From positions 57,407,501 through 57,471,500 of the forward strand of contig NC_092589.1 in the NCBI RefSeq assembly GCF_047663525.1: a stretch of 64,000 bases of DNA, read 5' to 3'. The translations under genes and the position numbers were made by a program. The notes beneath the pieces were generated by a model. The model saw nothing but the letters and a program-made list of their open reading frames with translations, did no database searches and had not been told where the DNA came from. This document shows, piece after piece, positions 1 to 13,600 of this stretch (positions within the stretch are counted from its first letter, which is position 1; the number at the start of each line of letters is the position of its first letter). This DNA comes from Anas platyrhynchos (lineage: Eukaryota > Chordata > Aves > Anseriformes > Anatidae).

Positions 1-3000
1 GAACATTGTTTGTCAAAGTTTATCTGAAGTATGCTTGAGGCAATATGCTGTATGAGAACTGAAAAATAAAAATGGTGATTTATTTCATTGGTTGAGGTAA
101 CCAAAACACCAAAACACAAATGTTAAACTGTAAATAAAAATAGGTGGGTACTCTTCTGTGTTCACTGTTTGTTATCTGGATATCACAAGTTGTTACGTTT
201 TTATCTTCCCTTACAAGTGTCGCTTTTAACACAAGTGAGATATTTAAGGTAATGTATGCCATTGGAAATTTTTATTCCAAGTACAATTGACATTTGAAAG
301 GCAGTAATCATACTGAAACACCATGTTAATATAAATTTGTATATATAGGACAGAAAGCTTCACTATGCTCCCAATTAGGCCATTTCAGTCTTCCCTTTGC
401 TTTCCGTGTGACGGTCAAGAAAAGAGCAGCCAAGCCAAACTAAGAGATATAGAAGAGTGTGAATCAGCTGTGATTAGTTTCCCTTTTTCCATCCTTGAAA
501 TCACCTTTCAAGAGATTCTTCTTATCTTTTGATCAAAAGAGATTTTAAATCTTCTTTTATTTTCTTGTCCTCACATCTCTTCAAAGCAGATTAGATTCAG
601 GAAAGGTTCATCTCTAAAGGCAGAAAGAGAAATGAATGTTTCTTGCTATGGATCTGAGGGTCAGGACTCCCAGCTGCAGCCAGATGTGTAAAGCTTCCTT
701 CCTCACAGCGATGACAAGCCCAGCCATGGCTCCAAAGCCTTCATCAGCTCAGAGATGATTTGTTAAAGATGATCTGTCAGGGGCTGTCCCAGGTGATGTT
801 TCTGTGCCACTCTTCAAATAAAGGAGAAGCCTTGCATCACTGTGAGCACTGCTCCTGCTGAGTTCTCCCTGATATTTCTGTCCCCAGCATGCGCCTGTGA
901 TCCTCTGCAGGAGCAGGAAGGATTACATGGCTATGGCTGCAGGCACATAACGGATTAGCTGTGACCAAGTGGTTTTCTGATAGGAGGAAATGGTCAAACC
1001 ACAGTGGTTTGGGGTGAGGCAGGGGTTATCTTCTTCCAGAATCCAGGCAGCAGTGAAGCGGATGGCAGGATAGACCACAGTCCTGAGGTTCCTCTGGGGC
1101 TTAGCATGATTTCTACTCATCCAATTCAGGGATGTTCACTGACAACTGCTGTGGGCAACTAGACTCAGAAGCATATTTGCAGCCTGATGACAGCAGCTTA
1201 CACTCTTTTACCTTGGGAGAGTCAGCATGAATATGCACTCTTTTCTGTGCAAACTGATGTGTCAGTCCCCAGCTCCCCTCTGAAGGACAACAGCAGTTGT
1301 TGCAGTCTGCAGCTACCACTATGGCCTCTCTCCAGCTCAGAACAATTTTGAAGGGACAAGTATTTGCTAAACAGCTCTGTCTGTTTGTGGGTTTTGTTCC
1401 CCTGCTGAAAAAAAGAGGGACCTCAGTTGGCGGCATGTATTCCCTTACCGTCTCAGCACCAGCTGCCATTCCTTCTGAAAGAGCCCAGAGTAATAAACCT
1501 GATGCATTTACTTGGATTGCCAAACTTTGTGTTTGGATACTGTCACAATCTAACACAAGTGGCTGATGCTGTGAAATGCTAATTATACTCAGGGGGAGAA
1601 TCAGAAAGAAAAATTATGCCGGAGACTTCTGTTAAGCTCCACCTCCAAAATAAACTCTGTCTATATGACATGATGTGCTGCTTGCATTGAACAGATGCTG
1701 AGTTTGATCACGTCTTAGCCATAGACTCCTGGGGCTTTCCTCCCCCTCACTGGAGTCTGGGAGCACCCAGGGGATATATGGAGTTCCAGGCATTTAGCTT
1801 CTCATGGAGATTTACAGGATTCTTGGTACCTCTTTAGATTGGCTTGTTCCTCAGTGCAATCTGATGCTGCCTCTCTCTTATCATGTGCTGTAAGAAGCAG
1901 CAAAACACAAACAAGGTTGACACAGAAGTTGCCATGCTTGGTGAGATGTGCTAGCGTGCCTTGAAGTGCACCTGGCAGGTTGTGCTGCTCAGAGTCCTTG
2001 TGCAGGTATTTGGCTGGCTGCTCTTGCATCTTGTTGTCAAAGCTGTCTGTGAAAGTTTGACCTCCCTTTGCTTTTACTGATGTCATCCCACCTGCAGAAC
2101 CAAATGCTTTTCAGTGTCATGACTGTACTGGACAGGAAAGAATGACAACCAATAAAGGTAACAACATGATCTGTTAGCATCAGAGGGGTTATGACTTTGT
2201 GAACAGCTAATTAAAGTGTTCCATTCATTAGGCTTTGGCTAAAGAAAATAGACTGGCTGCTTTAATAGAAGTGACTGTTTAATATGAAGTGCATTTTAAT
2301 ATTTTTCTCATTAAAAATAAAAAAGAAGAAAGAAAAAAAAGAAATTTATTTGAATAAATTATTTGGATGAAAAATATACTTTTTTCCTTAAAAATGGTAC
2401 GTAGGAGCTGCTACTGTGTATCAAGAACTGCACTAAGAAAGAAAGAAAAGGGAGGGAGGAAAGGAGGGAGGGAGGGAGGGAGGGAGGAAGGAAGGAAGGA
2501 AGGAAGGAAGGAAGGAAGGAAGGAAGGAAGGAAGGAAAGTACCAGCAGAGCAGATTTGTAACTACTGCATCATTTTCTCAAAATCACTTTCAAGTGGCTG
2601 AGTTTCCCAAAGCACACGTGCTCTTAGCCTGTGGCTGTTTTGTTGACTGCACAAGGCATGCCACTGCAGCTCTGCCTGCTTGCGGTGTCTGGTCATTCCC
2701 CAGGCAGAAGAGGCCATACACTGAAAACATCTGATTTGGATGCTAGTACATGCATACAACTTCATGCATTGCTTGTTTTATCAAACTGTTGACCTTCAGA
2801 AACTCTAAATGAATCCCTTTCCCTCTTAGAGTCTTTCGAAGTTTAATATGGTCCACAGTGAGATTATGCACTTAGCTTGTGTCTTTACACAGTTACACCA
2901 CTCATAAGCCTGAATTTATTTTTTTATTTTGTTGTTGGTGGTGGTGGTGGTTTTGGTAGTGGAAGTTGGTAGGTTAATAGCAGATGGTCAGCGCTAACGC

Positions 3001-4330
3001 TTTCTCCATGCAAGTAACCTACCAGCTCGACTGTCATCCTTCTACAGTGGCTGTGATATCCTCCTCTGGCACCAGAGAGCACTCAGGATGGTACAGGAGA
3101 AAGACAGGGTTTGAAGCCAGTCTGGGTAATGTTCAGCACGACAGGGAGGAGACTAGATTGCATCTCTGTAATGGTGCTGCTCTGGGCCTTCAAGTAAAAA
3201 CTGTGTGTGGTTTTTTTTTTTTTTTTTGAGAAATAAATGCAGTAAAGATCACTTAGCTGTAAGTAATTAAATGGTAATCAGTTTTTAATCTTTGAGCATA
3301 TTTTTTATTACTTTGCTATTGCTACACTAATTGCATAACTCCCAGCAGTGAATGTGTTTTTACTCCGATGAAGCCTTAAATGTTTAATTTCCTCCTTTTG
3401 GTAAATATTTAAAAATCCCACTGATAACACCTACCTCTGAGCCTGAGATCTGCAAGCAGGATATTCATCACATACAACAACGAATTTAAATTCTTGCTTT
3501 GAGGGAAAACATGGTTTAGTCTTAATCACAACCGAAATATTTACATTGGAATAAACACTTCCAGGGAAGTCCTACATGATGGCATCAGCCAGGTGTATCG
3601 TGATGGGCTCAGAAGTAGTAAAACATAGAAAAACAATGTGGTGTGAGGGACCTGCTGAGCTGCTGAGGCCTCTCCCCAGCTTTCAGAGTGGTTTCAGAGG
3701 TTGATCAAGCTCTGCTCTAAGAGCAGTGAGGCTCTTTGCTCCACTTTGGAGCTTGTCCTGGAACAGTCCCAAGGGTGTTTGTAGCCCTCTAGCTTCCAGC
3801 CTAACGGGGTGTGTGGATTTTGCCGTTGCTACGTCTTTTGGGGCTTAGAAATGTTCAGAGTTAGGAAGAAGAATTTCTCATTTAAAGGTGATTTTTCCTT
3901 TCCCTACCCCACCTGTGGCAGACATATCATCCCTCTCCCTTTGCTCCACCCGAAGCGACACCTTGCACCCTGCATATTGGTGAGACGTGGAAGCGGGCTG
4001 CTATCACAGGTGCAAGCTGTAGTGTTGGTGTGGGATAAAATTCAGACCGAGGCCAAGGCTGAAACAAACAAAAACCAACTAACAAACAAAACCCAACCAA
4101 AACCAAACCGATCCAGCTTCCTGAACCCAAATGGGGATGGTATTTCCACAGGAGGGGCGTTAAAGCAGGCTTCTGTCTTTGTAGTTATATACTCTCTGGA
4201 AAATGTAACGCCGGATGGCTGGCAGGATGGTTGCATTTGGAGTGCGTGTGCCACAGCCGGCGGCAATTTAATTCGTGACAGGATTCGGTGTTTGTAACTG
4301 GTGCATTTGGGGATGCTTTTAAGAAACGCA
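1..4330. other. non-coding region upstream of TMEM181
   Basis: I see no exon of a recognisable gene here. The region is AT-rich with scattered short open frames that lack splice sites or family resemblance. In human the gene upstream of TMEM181 is TULP4, on the same strand with a very long 3' UTR, so part of this could be TULP4 3' UTR; nothing in the sequence proves it. A GA-rich microsatellite lies at 2437-2540 and a 17-T run at about 3211-3227. Confidence 0.5.
2437..2540. repeat. (GGGA)n/(GGAA)n microsatellite
   Basis: A pure-purine tract that changes from GGGA-type units (about 2451-2485) to roughly 13 GGAA-type units (about 2485-2536). GGAA arrays can bind ETS-family factors, and purine mirror tracts can form triplexes; neither is shown here. 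Confidence 0.95.
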
Positions 4331-4527
4331 GGGATTTATTAAAATCTCTGTGTGTACGTGCAACGGGTGGGTCTGGCAGGCAGGTACAGACCCCCCACCT
4401 CCCAGGGGAGCGGGAGGCGGTGCTGTGGGAGGCCGTCCCCCGCCGGAGGCCGCCCCCCGGCCGCCTCGCCCCGGTCCTGTCCGCGGTGCTGAAGCGGCCC
4501 CGCCGTGAGGGGCGGGGGGGCGGCGCC

Positions 4528-4548
4528 ATGGCGGAGCGCGGCGCCTGA
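4528..4548 (+). promoter_or_regulatory. short upstream reading frame in the TMEM181 leader
   Basis: ATG with a strong Kozak context (GGCGCCATGG), six codons (MAERGA) and TGA, ending six bases before the TMEM181 ATG at 4555 and in the same frame. Its context is at least as good as that of the main start (GGCGGCATGG). If transcription starts upstream, translation of the 517-residue form would depend on leaky scanning or very close re-initiation. Confidence 0.6.
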
Positions 4549-4554
4549 GGCGGC

Positions 4555-4685
4555 ATGGAGGCGGATTTGGCCGCCTTCGGCAGCCCGCTCTGCGGAGAGC
4601 TGAAGCGCTTCTGCAAGCGGCTGCGGGAGGCCTACAGGGAGATCAAGGAGGACCTCACGCCCTACAGGGATGACCGCTACTACCG
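4555..4685 (+). CDS. TMEM181: TMEM181 coding exon 1 (long N-terminus)
   Basis: Encodes residues 1-43 plus two bases of Arg44, then donor GTACGG. The charged helix-forming stretch (around [19 protein letters not shown]) matches the N-terminus of the longer vertebrate isoform. The ATG is the first in frame after the short upstream frame. Confidence 0.9.
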
Positions 4686-7600
4686 GTACGGGCGGGAGCG
4701 GGGAGAGCAGGGGCAGGGGGAGCCGCGGATGGGCGCCTCGCCCCCGCCTGGCTCCGTCTCTCCCCTGTCCCGTAATGGTGGCGGAGGGACGGGGTTGGGG
4801 TCGGGAGGTGACACCAAGGCAGGCGGAGGGTAGATGGGGGCGTGGGGTCAGAGGAAGGGGCTCCAGGGTGGAGTGTAAATCGGGAGAGGTGGCAGGAGAG
4901 GCATGGATGCGGGTTGGTGATGAGGAGTTATGTAACATTGCCCCGCAAAAGGGGATGGGAATTACAGCGCCTCGCACCAAGCACGACGCAGATGCGGTGG
5001 GTACGCTGCTCAGACAAAAGGGAAGATTAGCTCCCCTGCAAGGTCCCTCCCAGCTCAATTTTACCACGAATCTGAGCACAAATAGCATCCCAGTTCTCCT
5101 GCTTACACCACTGGACTTCAGCGTGCAGTGCCTGCCTTCCCCAGCGAAGGATGTGGTCTGTCATACTGAATCCCACTCGGTTTGCTCAGTAGCAAAGGCC
5201 ACAGAGAGCCACGCAGGTTGGAAACACCTCCTGGCAGCTTGGCAGTGTTTAACACAACCACTGTCCCCCGGCCAGAACAGGGGCTCCTTGTACCTGAGCC
5301 TGGTGTGTGAAGTCATGGGGGGCAACAAGGCATGATGAGTGTACAGTAATGAATATTGGCACTAGAACGAGGAAAGAAGGGAGAAATAAGCTTTGGATTA
5401 ACAAACGAGAGGCTCTGGGAAATGCACGTGGTCAGCTTTGTTGCCAGAAGACAGCCAAGCTCTCTGACGTAGATTCCCGTTTAGTCATTTTGATGACTAC
5501 AGGAGTGTGAGGAAGGCCCTTCTGCGTTGAACAGAGAAGACGTGACTCCACTGAATCAAACGGGCCTGCAGAGTTAGTGCTAGATTGCCCTTCTTTCAGT
5601 GAGGGTGTCCTGAGAGGTATCAGATGGAGAACCTGTAGGACGAAAGGTGCTGAAATTAAGAGATTTTGTGCTCTTGAGGACGAGGTAACCTTTCATGGTG
5701 TAGGCAGCATGCTACTCCTCTGCATCCCCAGTATCTTCACCTAACTGACCTAATGTGGAGTAAGTTTATTGATGCTGTCACTGCATGCCTGCTGTTCTCA
5801 TGAGTGTTCCCCCTTAGCATTCTGGCTGGATGTCTGGAGTAATCAGGTTACTCACATTGTCTGAAGCAATTAGGTTACTAAGAACAAATAACGTCTTGTA
5901 TCAGACCAACAAAGTGAAGAGACAGTAAAACCAGATGTTTTTTCCTCTCACACACTGTGTCCACAAACGTGTGGCTATTAACTCCCCTCCCGCTGGGTGA
6001 GGGGAGTTAATACATTTGGCATCAGCTGGCACTTTGCATTGCCCTTAAGGAAATTGAGACCTCCAGTCTATTAAGTGGCAGGGAACAAGGGGGTGTGGCA
6101 AGGCATTAGCTTGCCAGTGATCCATATTTTCCAGAAAAGAAAAGATTAATAAAAAGTTGGCTGCTGTAGTCTCACTTCTGCGTTCTGTAAGGACGTCCTT
6201 CCTGGGGTGCCAACAGGGATGAGGAAAACTCAGAACGGGAAGGCTTTGGGGCAGAGGTGAATCAGAAGGGGAAAAAGGCAGCGGATGGGGCCAGCCGCGC
6301 CTCAGCGCAGCGATTAATGGGCAGACGTGGCGCTTCGTGAAAGAGGCGTGTACAGCTTGATGGCGTGTGATGCTAAATAACCTCACTGCTGGCCCAAATG
6401 CGAGGTTGGTCCTGTCTCTGTACGCCTAACATTACTCTGTGAGGCACCAGGAGCTTGCCGCCATTCGCGCAGCGCTCCCGCAGCCCCGTGTCCCCTCGGG
6501 CGCTCCGTACCCCCCCACCCCCTTACCCCCTGCTCCCCCCTCCCCTCCCGGCGGGCGGTGACGTGGCGGCCGCGTGATGCAGGCGGGGGGGGGGGGCGGC
6601 GCCCGCACTGCGCATGCGGCACCGGCATGGAGCCGTGAGTGGGGGCGGTTGGGGGGGGCGTGAGGGGAGTAACGGCCGCGGGGGGCGGTTGGGGCTCGGT
6701 GCGGGGCTAAGAGCGCCCGGCAGAGCTGTAAAGGGGCTGGGGGGCTCCTCCGGGGCTGGCAGCAGCTTCTGTGCGCGGCCTGACGGCTGCTGGCAGGGGG
6801 AGGCTGCTCCCTGGGCTTTCCCCGTCAGCGCCTCCCCGCTGTTGGGTCCGTTAGGCCCCTCAGGGAGAAGCTGTCGGGGGGAGATCGTCCGCTCGCCTTC
6901 ACCTGTCTCTGTAAATTCTGTGTAATCTCTTCCCAAAAGGCAGCTGCTGAACAAACATGCGGGAGGATTGTTCTGTCTGCCTGCTCTGTCAGCTGGGGTT
7001 AAGGAGATACTTCAACACGATCGGGAACTTCTGTTACTGCAGGCAGGGACAATGAGAAATACAGCACCCTGTAGGAACACTAAATATTATTTTTTGTTGT
7101 CACGGTAGCTGCAGTTAAGATTTGGCTGAGTTCTTTCATTCACTCTTAGAAAAATTGTTTCATGATTGCCGTGACTTAAAAACAGTGAGGTGTTTTCACC
7201 AAGCGTCTCTGAAAGTTGTCAGGCACAGCACTCGTATGGCTTGAGCACTGGTGGAAATGTTGGGGTGTGAGCTGCTGGGTTCCAGCGTTGCTGCCTTTGT
7301 GAGTAAAAGTCATGGTGTTTACCTATATCGTGGCGTAAACCACCACCTGACTGCTTAGTTTAAGATCTAGCTTCAGAGCAAATAACTTCTGAGGTGAGTG
7401 AGGTTATTCATATAAATGTTTAGAGAATGCACCAGGACGGATTTGACTGCTGTGTCCATAGACACTTCTGAAGGACCACTATCGACATGGTCCCACAGCC
7501 AGTTAAGTCTGCAAATGCTTTCTGCATAGTATGGTTCTGCTGGCCAGCTGCATGCTACACGATGGTGGATTCACAGGCTGGTTTGGGGAATGAGGCTCTG

Positions 7601-10600
7601 CAGTTATCCTACCTGATCACATAAGGTTTTAGTCCACAGGTGCAGGGTTTCCATCAGATCTAACATAGGTCACTTATTTATCAGTGAGTTTTAAGTTACC
7701 AGAAACCCCATGGAAATATTCTGTCGGTCTGACCTACTGTTCTTGTTCCCCTTTCTATTTTTGTTGGTTTTACTTTCCAACTTTGACTCTCAGTTACTAA
7801 TATTTCATTTCCTTTGTCCTTTCTGAACTCTGTCTTGCTGGCAGCTATGACCTTTTCAGAAGATGTGTGTGCGTGTGATTTTTGTATGTGTAGTTGGTAC
7901 TTCCAGCTTGCTCAAACATTGCACTCAGTTGTGAGAAATGAGGAAATAAAATGAGTAGCTTGCCTTTTGTGTTCCACGTGTCTTGTGTTTGGCTCTTGAA
8001 GTTCGTATTTTCAAACTTTGAGGTCCAGAAATCAATGGATTTCTTTCAAAGAGCTGAAAGTCTTCTGTTACAGGATCCCACAGACTGGAGGATTTCATTG
8101 TTTTGTTTTGTTTGTTTTTCACCTTTTTCTTCTTATCCTGATCTTCTGCCATTTAAATTCTTCTGGACAGATCTGTGCAGCCTTATTGACCTGTGAAATA
8201 GCACGTACACTCAGTTGCTGAAATGAGCCTTTAAGAGTACCCGTATGAAAGAAAAGAGGAAAAGGCACACCATGTCCATGCTCTGTGATCTGCTCTCCTT
8301 GTAAAGTGTCAGCACGCCTGTTCTTCATGTGTATTCATACCCATCTTGACTGCTAGGTGTTGCACCATCCAGAGATGCTGGAATAAAGAACGAGCCAATG
8401 TCTGGAACGTGCTTCTTTGAAAGACTGTGAGCAGTCTGTGCTCTGGTGCAGGAGTAAGCCGAGGTGCTAACTGCTGATAGCTGAGTGAGCTCTGGCAGCT
8501 TGCCCCCAAGGGCTGTGGAGATGAAGCTGCTTTTCATGCTCACATCATACACCTCTCTGCAAAATCTTGGGAAATGGGAAGCTCATGAAAAGAACCAGAA
8601 ATGTGCCTAGCGAATCAGAAGTATCCTGCACCAGACTGTAGTTGTTAGGCATGTTCCCTGATGTAAGCTGTTAAGATCTGCATGAGCTTATGTGGCACTT
8701 CCCTGTACATACATGATGAGGCTCCTGTCTTCAGTCTTTCTCAAGCCAGGAGCTTTCCAATTTCAGACCTGGTTTCTGTGTATTGAATAGCTCCGGTGGT
8801 TGCTCTTTCATGAAGGATTTCTTTTCCCCTTTCATTTCCCCCCTGCCTTGGTGAGCTAAATTGCAGTTTGGATCTTACATGCTTTGCCATACAAAACAAA
8901 TGTCACTTGTTCTGCAGCACCTCATTTGGAAAGATTGCAGTGATTCTTAAATAACATTTACATTATGATTAATAATCCCAGTCCCTTGTGAGGCAGTTCT
9001 GATGGGCAAAGGAGTCCAGGAAGGCTGGATGCTCTTCCAGAAGGAAATCCTAAAGGCAGAGGAGCAGGCTGACTGTATGTGCTGAAAGATGAGCCAGCAG
9101 GGAAGAAGTCTGGCCTGGCTGAACAGAGCTCTGGCTAGAGATCAGCACAAGAAAGAGAGTTTATAGCCTTTGGAAGAAGGAGCAGGCTGCTCAGGAGGAC
9201 TACAAAGATGATGTGAGGCTGTGCAGGGACCAAATTAGAAGGGCCAAAGCGCATCTGGCTACTGCCATTAAAGCCAATAAAAGATGCTTCTATAAATAGA
9301 TAAACAATAAAAAGGAACACTGAGGAGAATCTCAGTCCTTTATTGGATGTGGGGGGAAGCACAGCAAGGAGATGAAAAGGCTGAGGAACTTAATGCCTTC
9401 TTTGCCTTGGTCTTCAGCAGCAAGACCACTTGTTCTCTGGGTACTCAGCCCCCAAGGTGGTAGAAAGAGGTGGGAGCAGAATGAAGCCCTCATAATCCAG
9501 GAGGGAGCTGGGGGTGCTTAGTCTGGGGAGGAGGAGGCTCAGGGAGACCTTATCATGCTCTACAACTACTTGAAAGGAGGTTGTGGTGAGGTTGGTATCA
9601 GTCTGTTCTCCCAAGCAACAAGTGACAGGATGAGAGGAGCTGGCCTCAAGTTGCACCAGGGGAGGTTTGGGTTGGATATTAGGAAAAACTTCTTCATGGA
9701 AAAGGTTGTGAAGCGTTGGAACAGGCTGCGCAGGGAGGTGGTTGAGTCACCATCCCTGGAGGTATAGAAGAGGAGGTATAAAAGATGTGTAGACGTGGTG
9801 CTTAGGGGCATGGTTTTGCGGTAGGCTTGGCAGTGCTAGGTTAACAGCTGGACTTGATGGTCTTAGAGGTCTTTGCCAGCCTAAATGGTTCTGTGGTTAC
9901 ATGCTTTTGCTGGTTAAAAGTGAATTAATTGCTTGCCTTGCGTGTTCCCGGGCATGCAGGCCCAGGGGTACCTGCTCCCAGAAGTTGGGATGGGCATTTG
10001 GAAAGGATGCCGCCAGTTTTAATGCATTTATTTCTTGTTTGATCTGGTTGGCCAGTACAAACACCACTGTCGGGTGGTGAAAAGAAATTTTATCCCAGGC
10101 TGATCACTGTGCTTAGTCGTAATGCTTTCACTCCTTTCCATGGTGGTGCAGTCGTGTATTGCTCCTACAGTTTTATTAGAAAACAACAACCCTCCAGACC
10201 CACCACTGCTCCCAAATCCTACAACTCTCCTGTATAAACAGGGCAGCTTTCTATTATCTTATCGACTGGCATAGCATCAGAAAATTAACAATACTGTAGC
10301 TCAGTTCTGGCACAACTGAAAGCTAAATGCTGGATCACAAGATCCTGTGCAGGTAAGCAAGTTAGTGATGTCAATTCTTTTATCTTAAGCTGGCATTGTG
10401 GCAAATCTGGTATTCTGGATGTTTAAATTATTAATTTATGAACCAAAAAAAGTGACTTTTTCTCCCTCTGAGTTAGAAAATATTTTCTTACTCAGGTCTT
10501 AGGACAATAGAAAATCATAGTATTAAAAAAAACGTGCAAAATGAGTCTGCTTCGGGATCCGGGTATGGGTGCCCATACATACGTCTGATAATCCCTAGTA

Positions 10601-13600
10601 GTGTTAAGGTGTTTTCTTTTCTTTTAGTGTTACATGTTACCACAGAGATTGGTCTGATTTTCTTTGTGGAGGAATGGATAATGATTGGGATTTTTTTTTT
10701 TCTTTAGAAATACGACTGATGGCTAATTCTGTGCTTTCTTCTGCTTCCCATAGGTTGGCACCGATGCGGTTATATACACTATCCAAAAGGCATTTTGTCC
10801 TGGTCTTTGTAGTATTCTTCATCTGTTTTGGTTTGACAGTGTTCATAGGAATAGCAGGTAAGGATGTTGCCTTCTTAAAACAAAAAGTTTTTGCATGCTT
10901 TATCTACATGTGTTGATATTTACAGGAGTGTGTAAGTGCTAATGAGCTTACTGCCCTTGAGGTATTTGAGGAAATATTATTTTTAGAGGGAGAGGGAGGT
11001 GTTTTGTATGCCACATTTTTTTTTCATAGGAGTACTTACTACCTGCACAGATTTGGTATTTGTAACTGCTTTGCAGGGGGAGTCAGTTAAAGACAAACAA
11101 AACAAAACCTTTGTAACATAATTTTTCAGCTGAGTACTACATTAATTTTCTTCTTTACATTTTAGTCTGTAAAATAATGGTGCTAATACTGGATTTCCTG
11201 TGGGGGAAGTTTGTAACTATAAAGTCTTCTAAACTTTGGAGGTGTAAGTGCAACAGAAATTAAAAATGTTTACATTTTAGTAATGTAATAGTACAAACTT
11301 CATTTGTTGAACACATGAACTCAGGTCCCTAAGTCCAAAGACCTCTGTGGGAGTCATGATAAGATCTAGGAGGCTGAGTGCTTAGTGGCTGGATCTTGTC
11401 CTGGATATCAGAGATATTTCTGGAAGTCTGGTCTACAAAGATGCAGGGTGCATATGGAAAGTGTCTGAACTCTCCACATTTCATGTCAGAGAACTTCTTG
11501 GGGTCTAAAATGTACTTGGAAGAGGAGTCAGCATGCTGTCACTGAAGTTACAGCACGCTAACGCTCTGCTGGTGGGATAGCTTCAACACAGAAGTTCAGC
11601 AGCAGACAGGGAGAGGGAAAGGGAGGGACTGGTTGTGTTCTTTAAGCAACCTGACCCCATTTAACAACCATTTAAGGATTTTATCAAGTCACCCAAACTG
11701 GGGAGGACTTGGCTGCTGTAAGCAAGGCTCAGTCATCTGTATGGTGCTGGGGTTCCAGGGCTTGCCTGCCATTCCCTTCAGGAGTTGGACTGGCTGAGGA
11801 ATTCCTGTCCCTGTGAGGTTGGTTTGCTGGATTGCTTTGTTGACAAAGCATGGACGCAGTTTATTATAATAATTAAATTATTTTTGGAAGAAAGGTGTTT
11901 ACCTTGGGAGGAGAACCATTGACTTAATGCTTAAACTGCAATGATTTTTAATAGCTTTTGTTGACAATTTCATGCTTGCTTCGAACAGAGGGAGGGGCAT
12001 GAACAATAGAGTATTCACTCTTCAAAGGGCACAGAGTGAGTAAAACTCACCAAACCCACTATGTAAATGGAAAGGTGATGCATTCAGATTTTCTGTGATG
12101 CCTGTGTATGCAGCTCCCCATACTCAACATGTCTGTCTGCAGGATAGCAGATGTCTTACTACTCCTCTGAGTAAAGAAGATAGCTTAATCTGAGGTGACT
12201 GTTGCTCTTTGGTTCTTGTAACCCAAGACAGATGCAGATTTGTTTTTTTCCCAACTTCCACTTGCTCTCTTTCCCTTTTCCTAATGTGTCCTTGTCATCT
12301 TTGGGTGAGATGAGTACAGAACTCATGTTCTGTACCTATGCAGTTTTCATGTTCCCCACCTCAGTGATTGCCTGCTTTAAGATAGAACTCTGTTAACTTA
12401 GCAAGACTAAAAGAAATAACAATAATATAGTTTAATCATTTTTTTTGTTTTGTGTATGTTTTTATTTTTTTAGTAAGAGCACATCATTTTTTAGTCAGCT
12501 GCTTTAGAAAGCTTTAGTATATTGCTTGCTAAAGGAGCAGCAGTTATGGCAGCAGAACCTCCTTATTGTTTGGGTTGCTGTTCTTGAAAACCATGATTAC
12601 GATCTCTCTGCTCCGGTATCTTTTCATATCTTTTGGTAAAAAAAACAAACAAACAAACAAAAAAAAAAAACACGTTCATTCTATTGTTTTTGTTAACAGT
12701 TACTGAAATAAGATGATTTATCAACTTCGAGCACTTATTGAACTTCAATTATGTGTTTCATAACAAAAATGCTTTCTGAAAAGCTGTCCAGGCAGTTTGT
12801 ATGTACTTGAGAATTGAAATTTTGAAATTGAGAATGAGCTTCCTTAAAGGAAGTCAGTGGTGGAAAACTTTCAGGCCAAGTTTATTAATGCTATTGAGAT
12901 GCTGAAGTGATTTACCCTTCAGTTCAAACATCGGCAAAGTGGGATACTATTTTGCTGCTTTACGGGGAGGTAATTAGTACAGTGTTTTGAAATTCTGTAT
13001 TTATATTGTTACTTTAATATTATTGTCTTTCTTTTAAATATTTTGCAGGTCCTAATGTAATTGAAACTTCTGTAGCAAGAACTGACTTAAATAACAGCCT
13101 AAAGGTAAGAACAGATAAATAGTGCTGGATTACACGAATGGCTTTACTTGGTATCAGTAATGTTAAACATCCCCTTCCCCCAGCCTCATTATTTTTACTA
13201 GTTAGATTTTTACTAGAAAGCTTCTTGGCCACATGATGCTTTCCAAACTGAAACTGATCATGCAGTGTTTTTATTACCACTGTGTTACTTCATGAATGAC
13301 CCAGCAGCATTTTTTAGCCTGTTACTTTTGTGAGCAGGCAAGATAGGGAATTTTATGATGGGATGATATTTCTTCATGTCTTGATAGGATTCCCTGGTGA
13401 ACTCATACTGGAGCTTCTTCTAAGGATCCAGAAGGAAAAACTGAGAACTGAAACAGAAAAACAGTGTTCTTAGTGACAAATAATGATAATTCTCCTGTGA
13501 TTTACCTTTTCTATCAGCTGGGAAGGAATGTTTCTTCTTTTTTAATTGTTCACTGTCGAGTGATCAAGACAGTACGATCTGGCTTTCTACCATGAACCTT

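Larger units (their letters stand above)
4340..4860 (+). promoter_or_regulatory. TMEM181: CpG-island promoter of TMEM181, first promoter
   Basis: GC- and CpG-rich block surrounding the first coding exon, in sharp contrast with the AT-rich flanks. No TATA box is visible, as usual for CpG-island promoters. The transcription start is not resolved; it should lie upstream of the short upstream reading frame at 4528. Confidence 0.75.

Noticed and set aside
1113-1556. 147-codon minus-strand open frame
   Set aside because: No recognisable domain, no splice context and ordinary composition; length is within chance for this window.
2367-2561. 64-codon frame encoding a KEGR repeat
   Set aside because: Direct translation of the GGAA microsatellite.
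4339-5088. 249-codon minus-strand open frame over the TMEM181 CpG island
   Set aside because: GC-rich low-complexity product antisense to exon 1; long frames are expected by composition.
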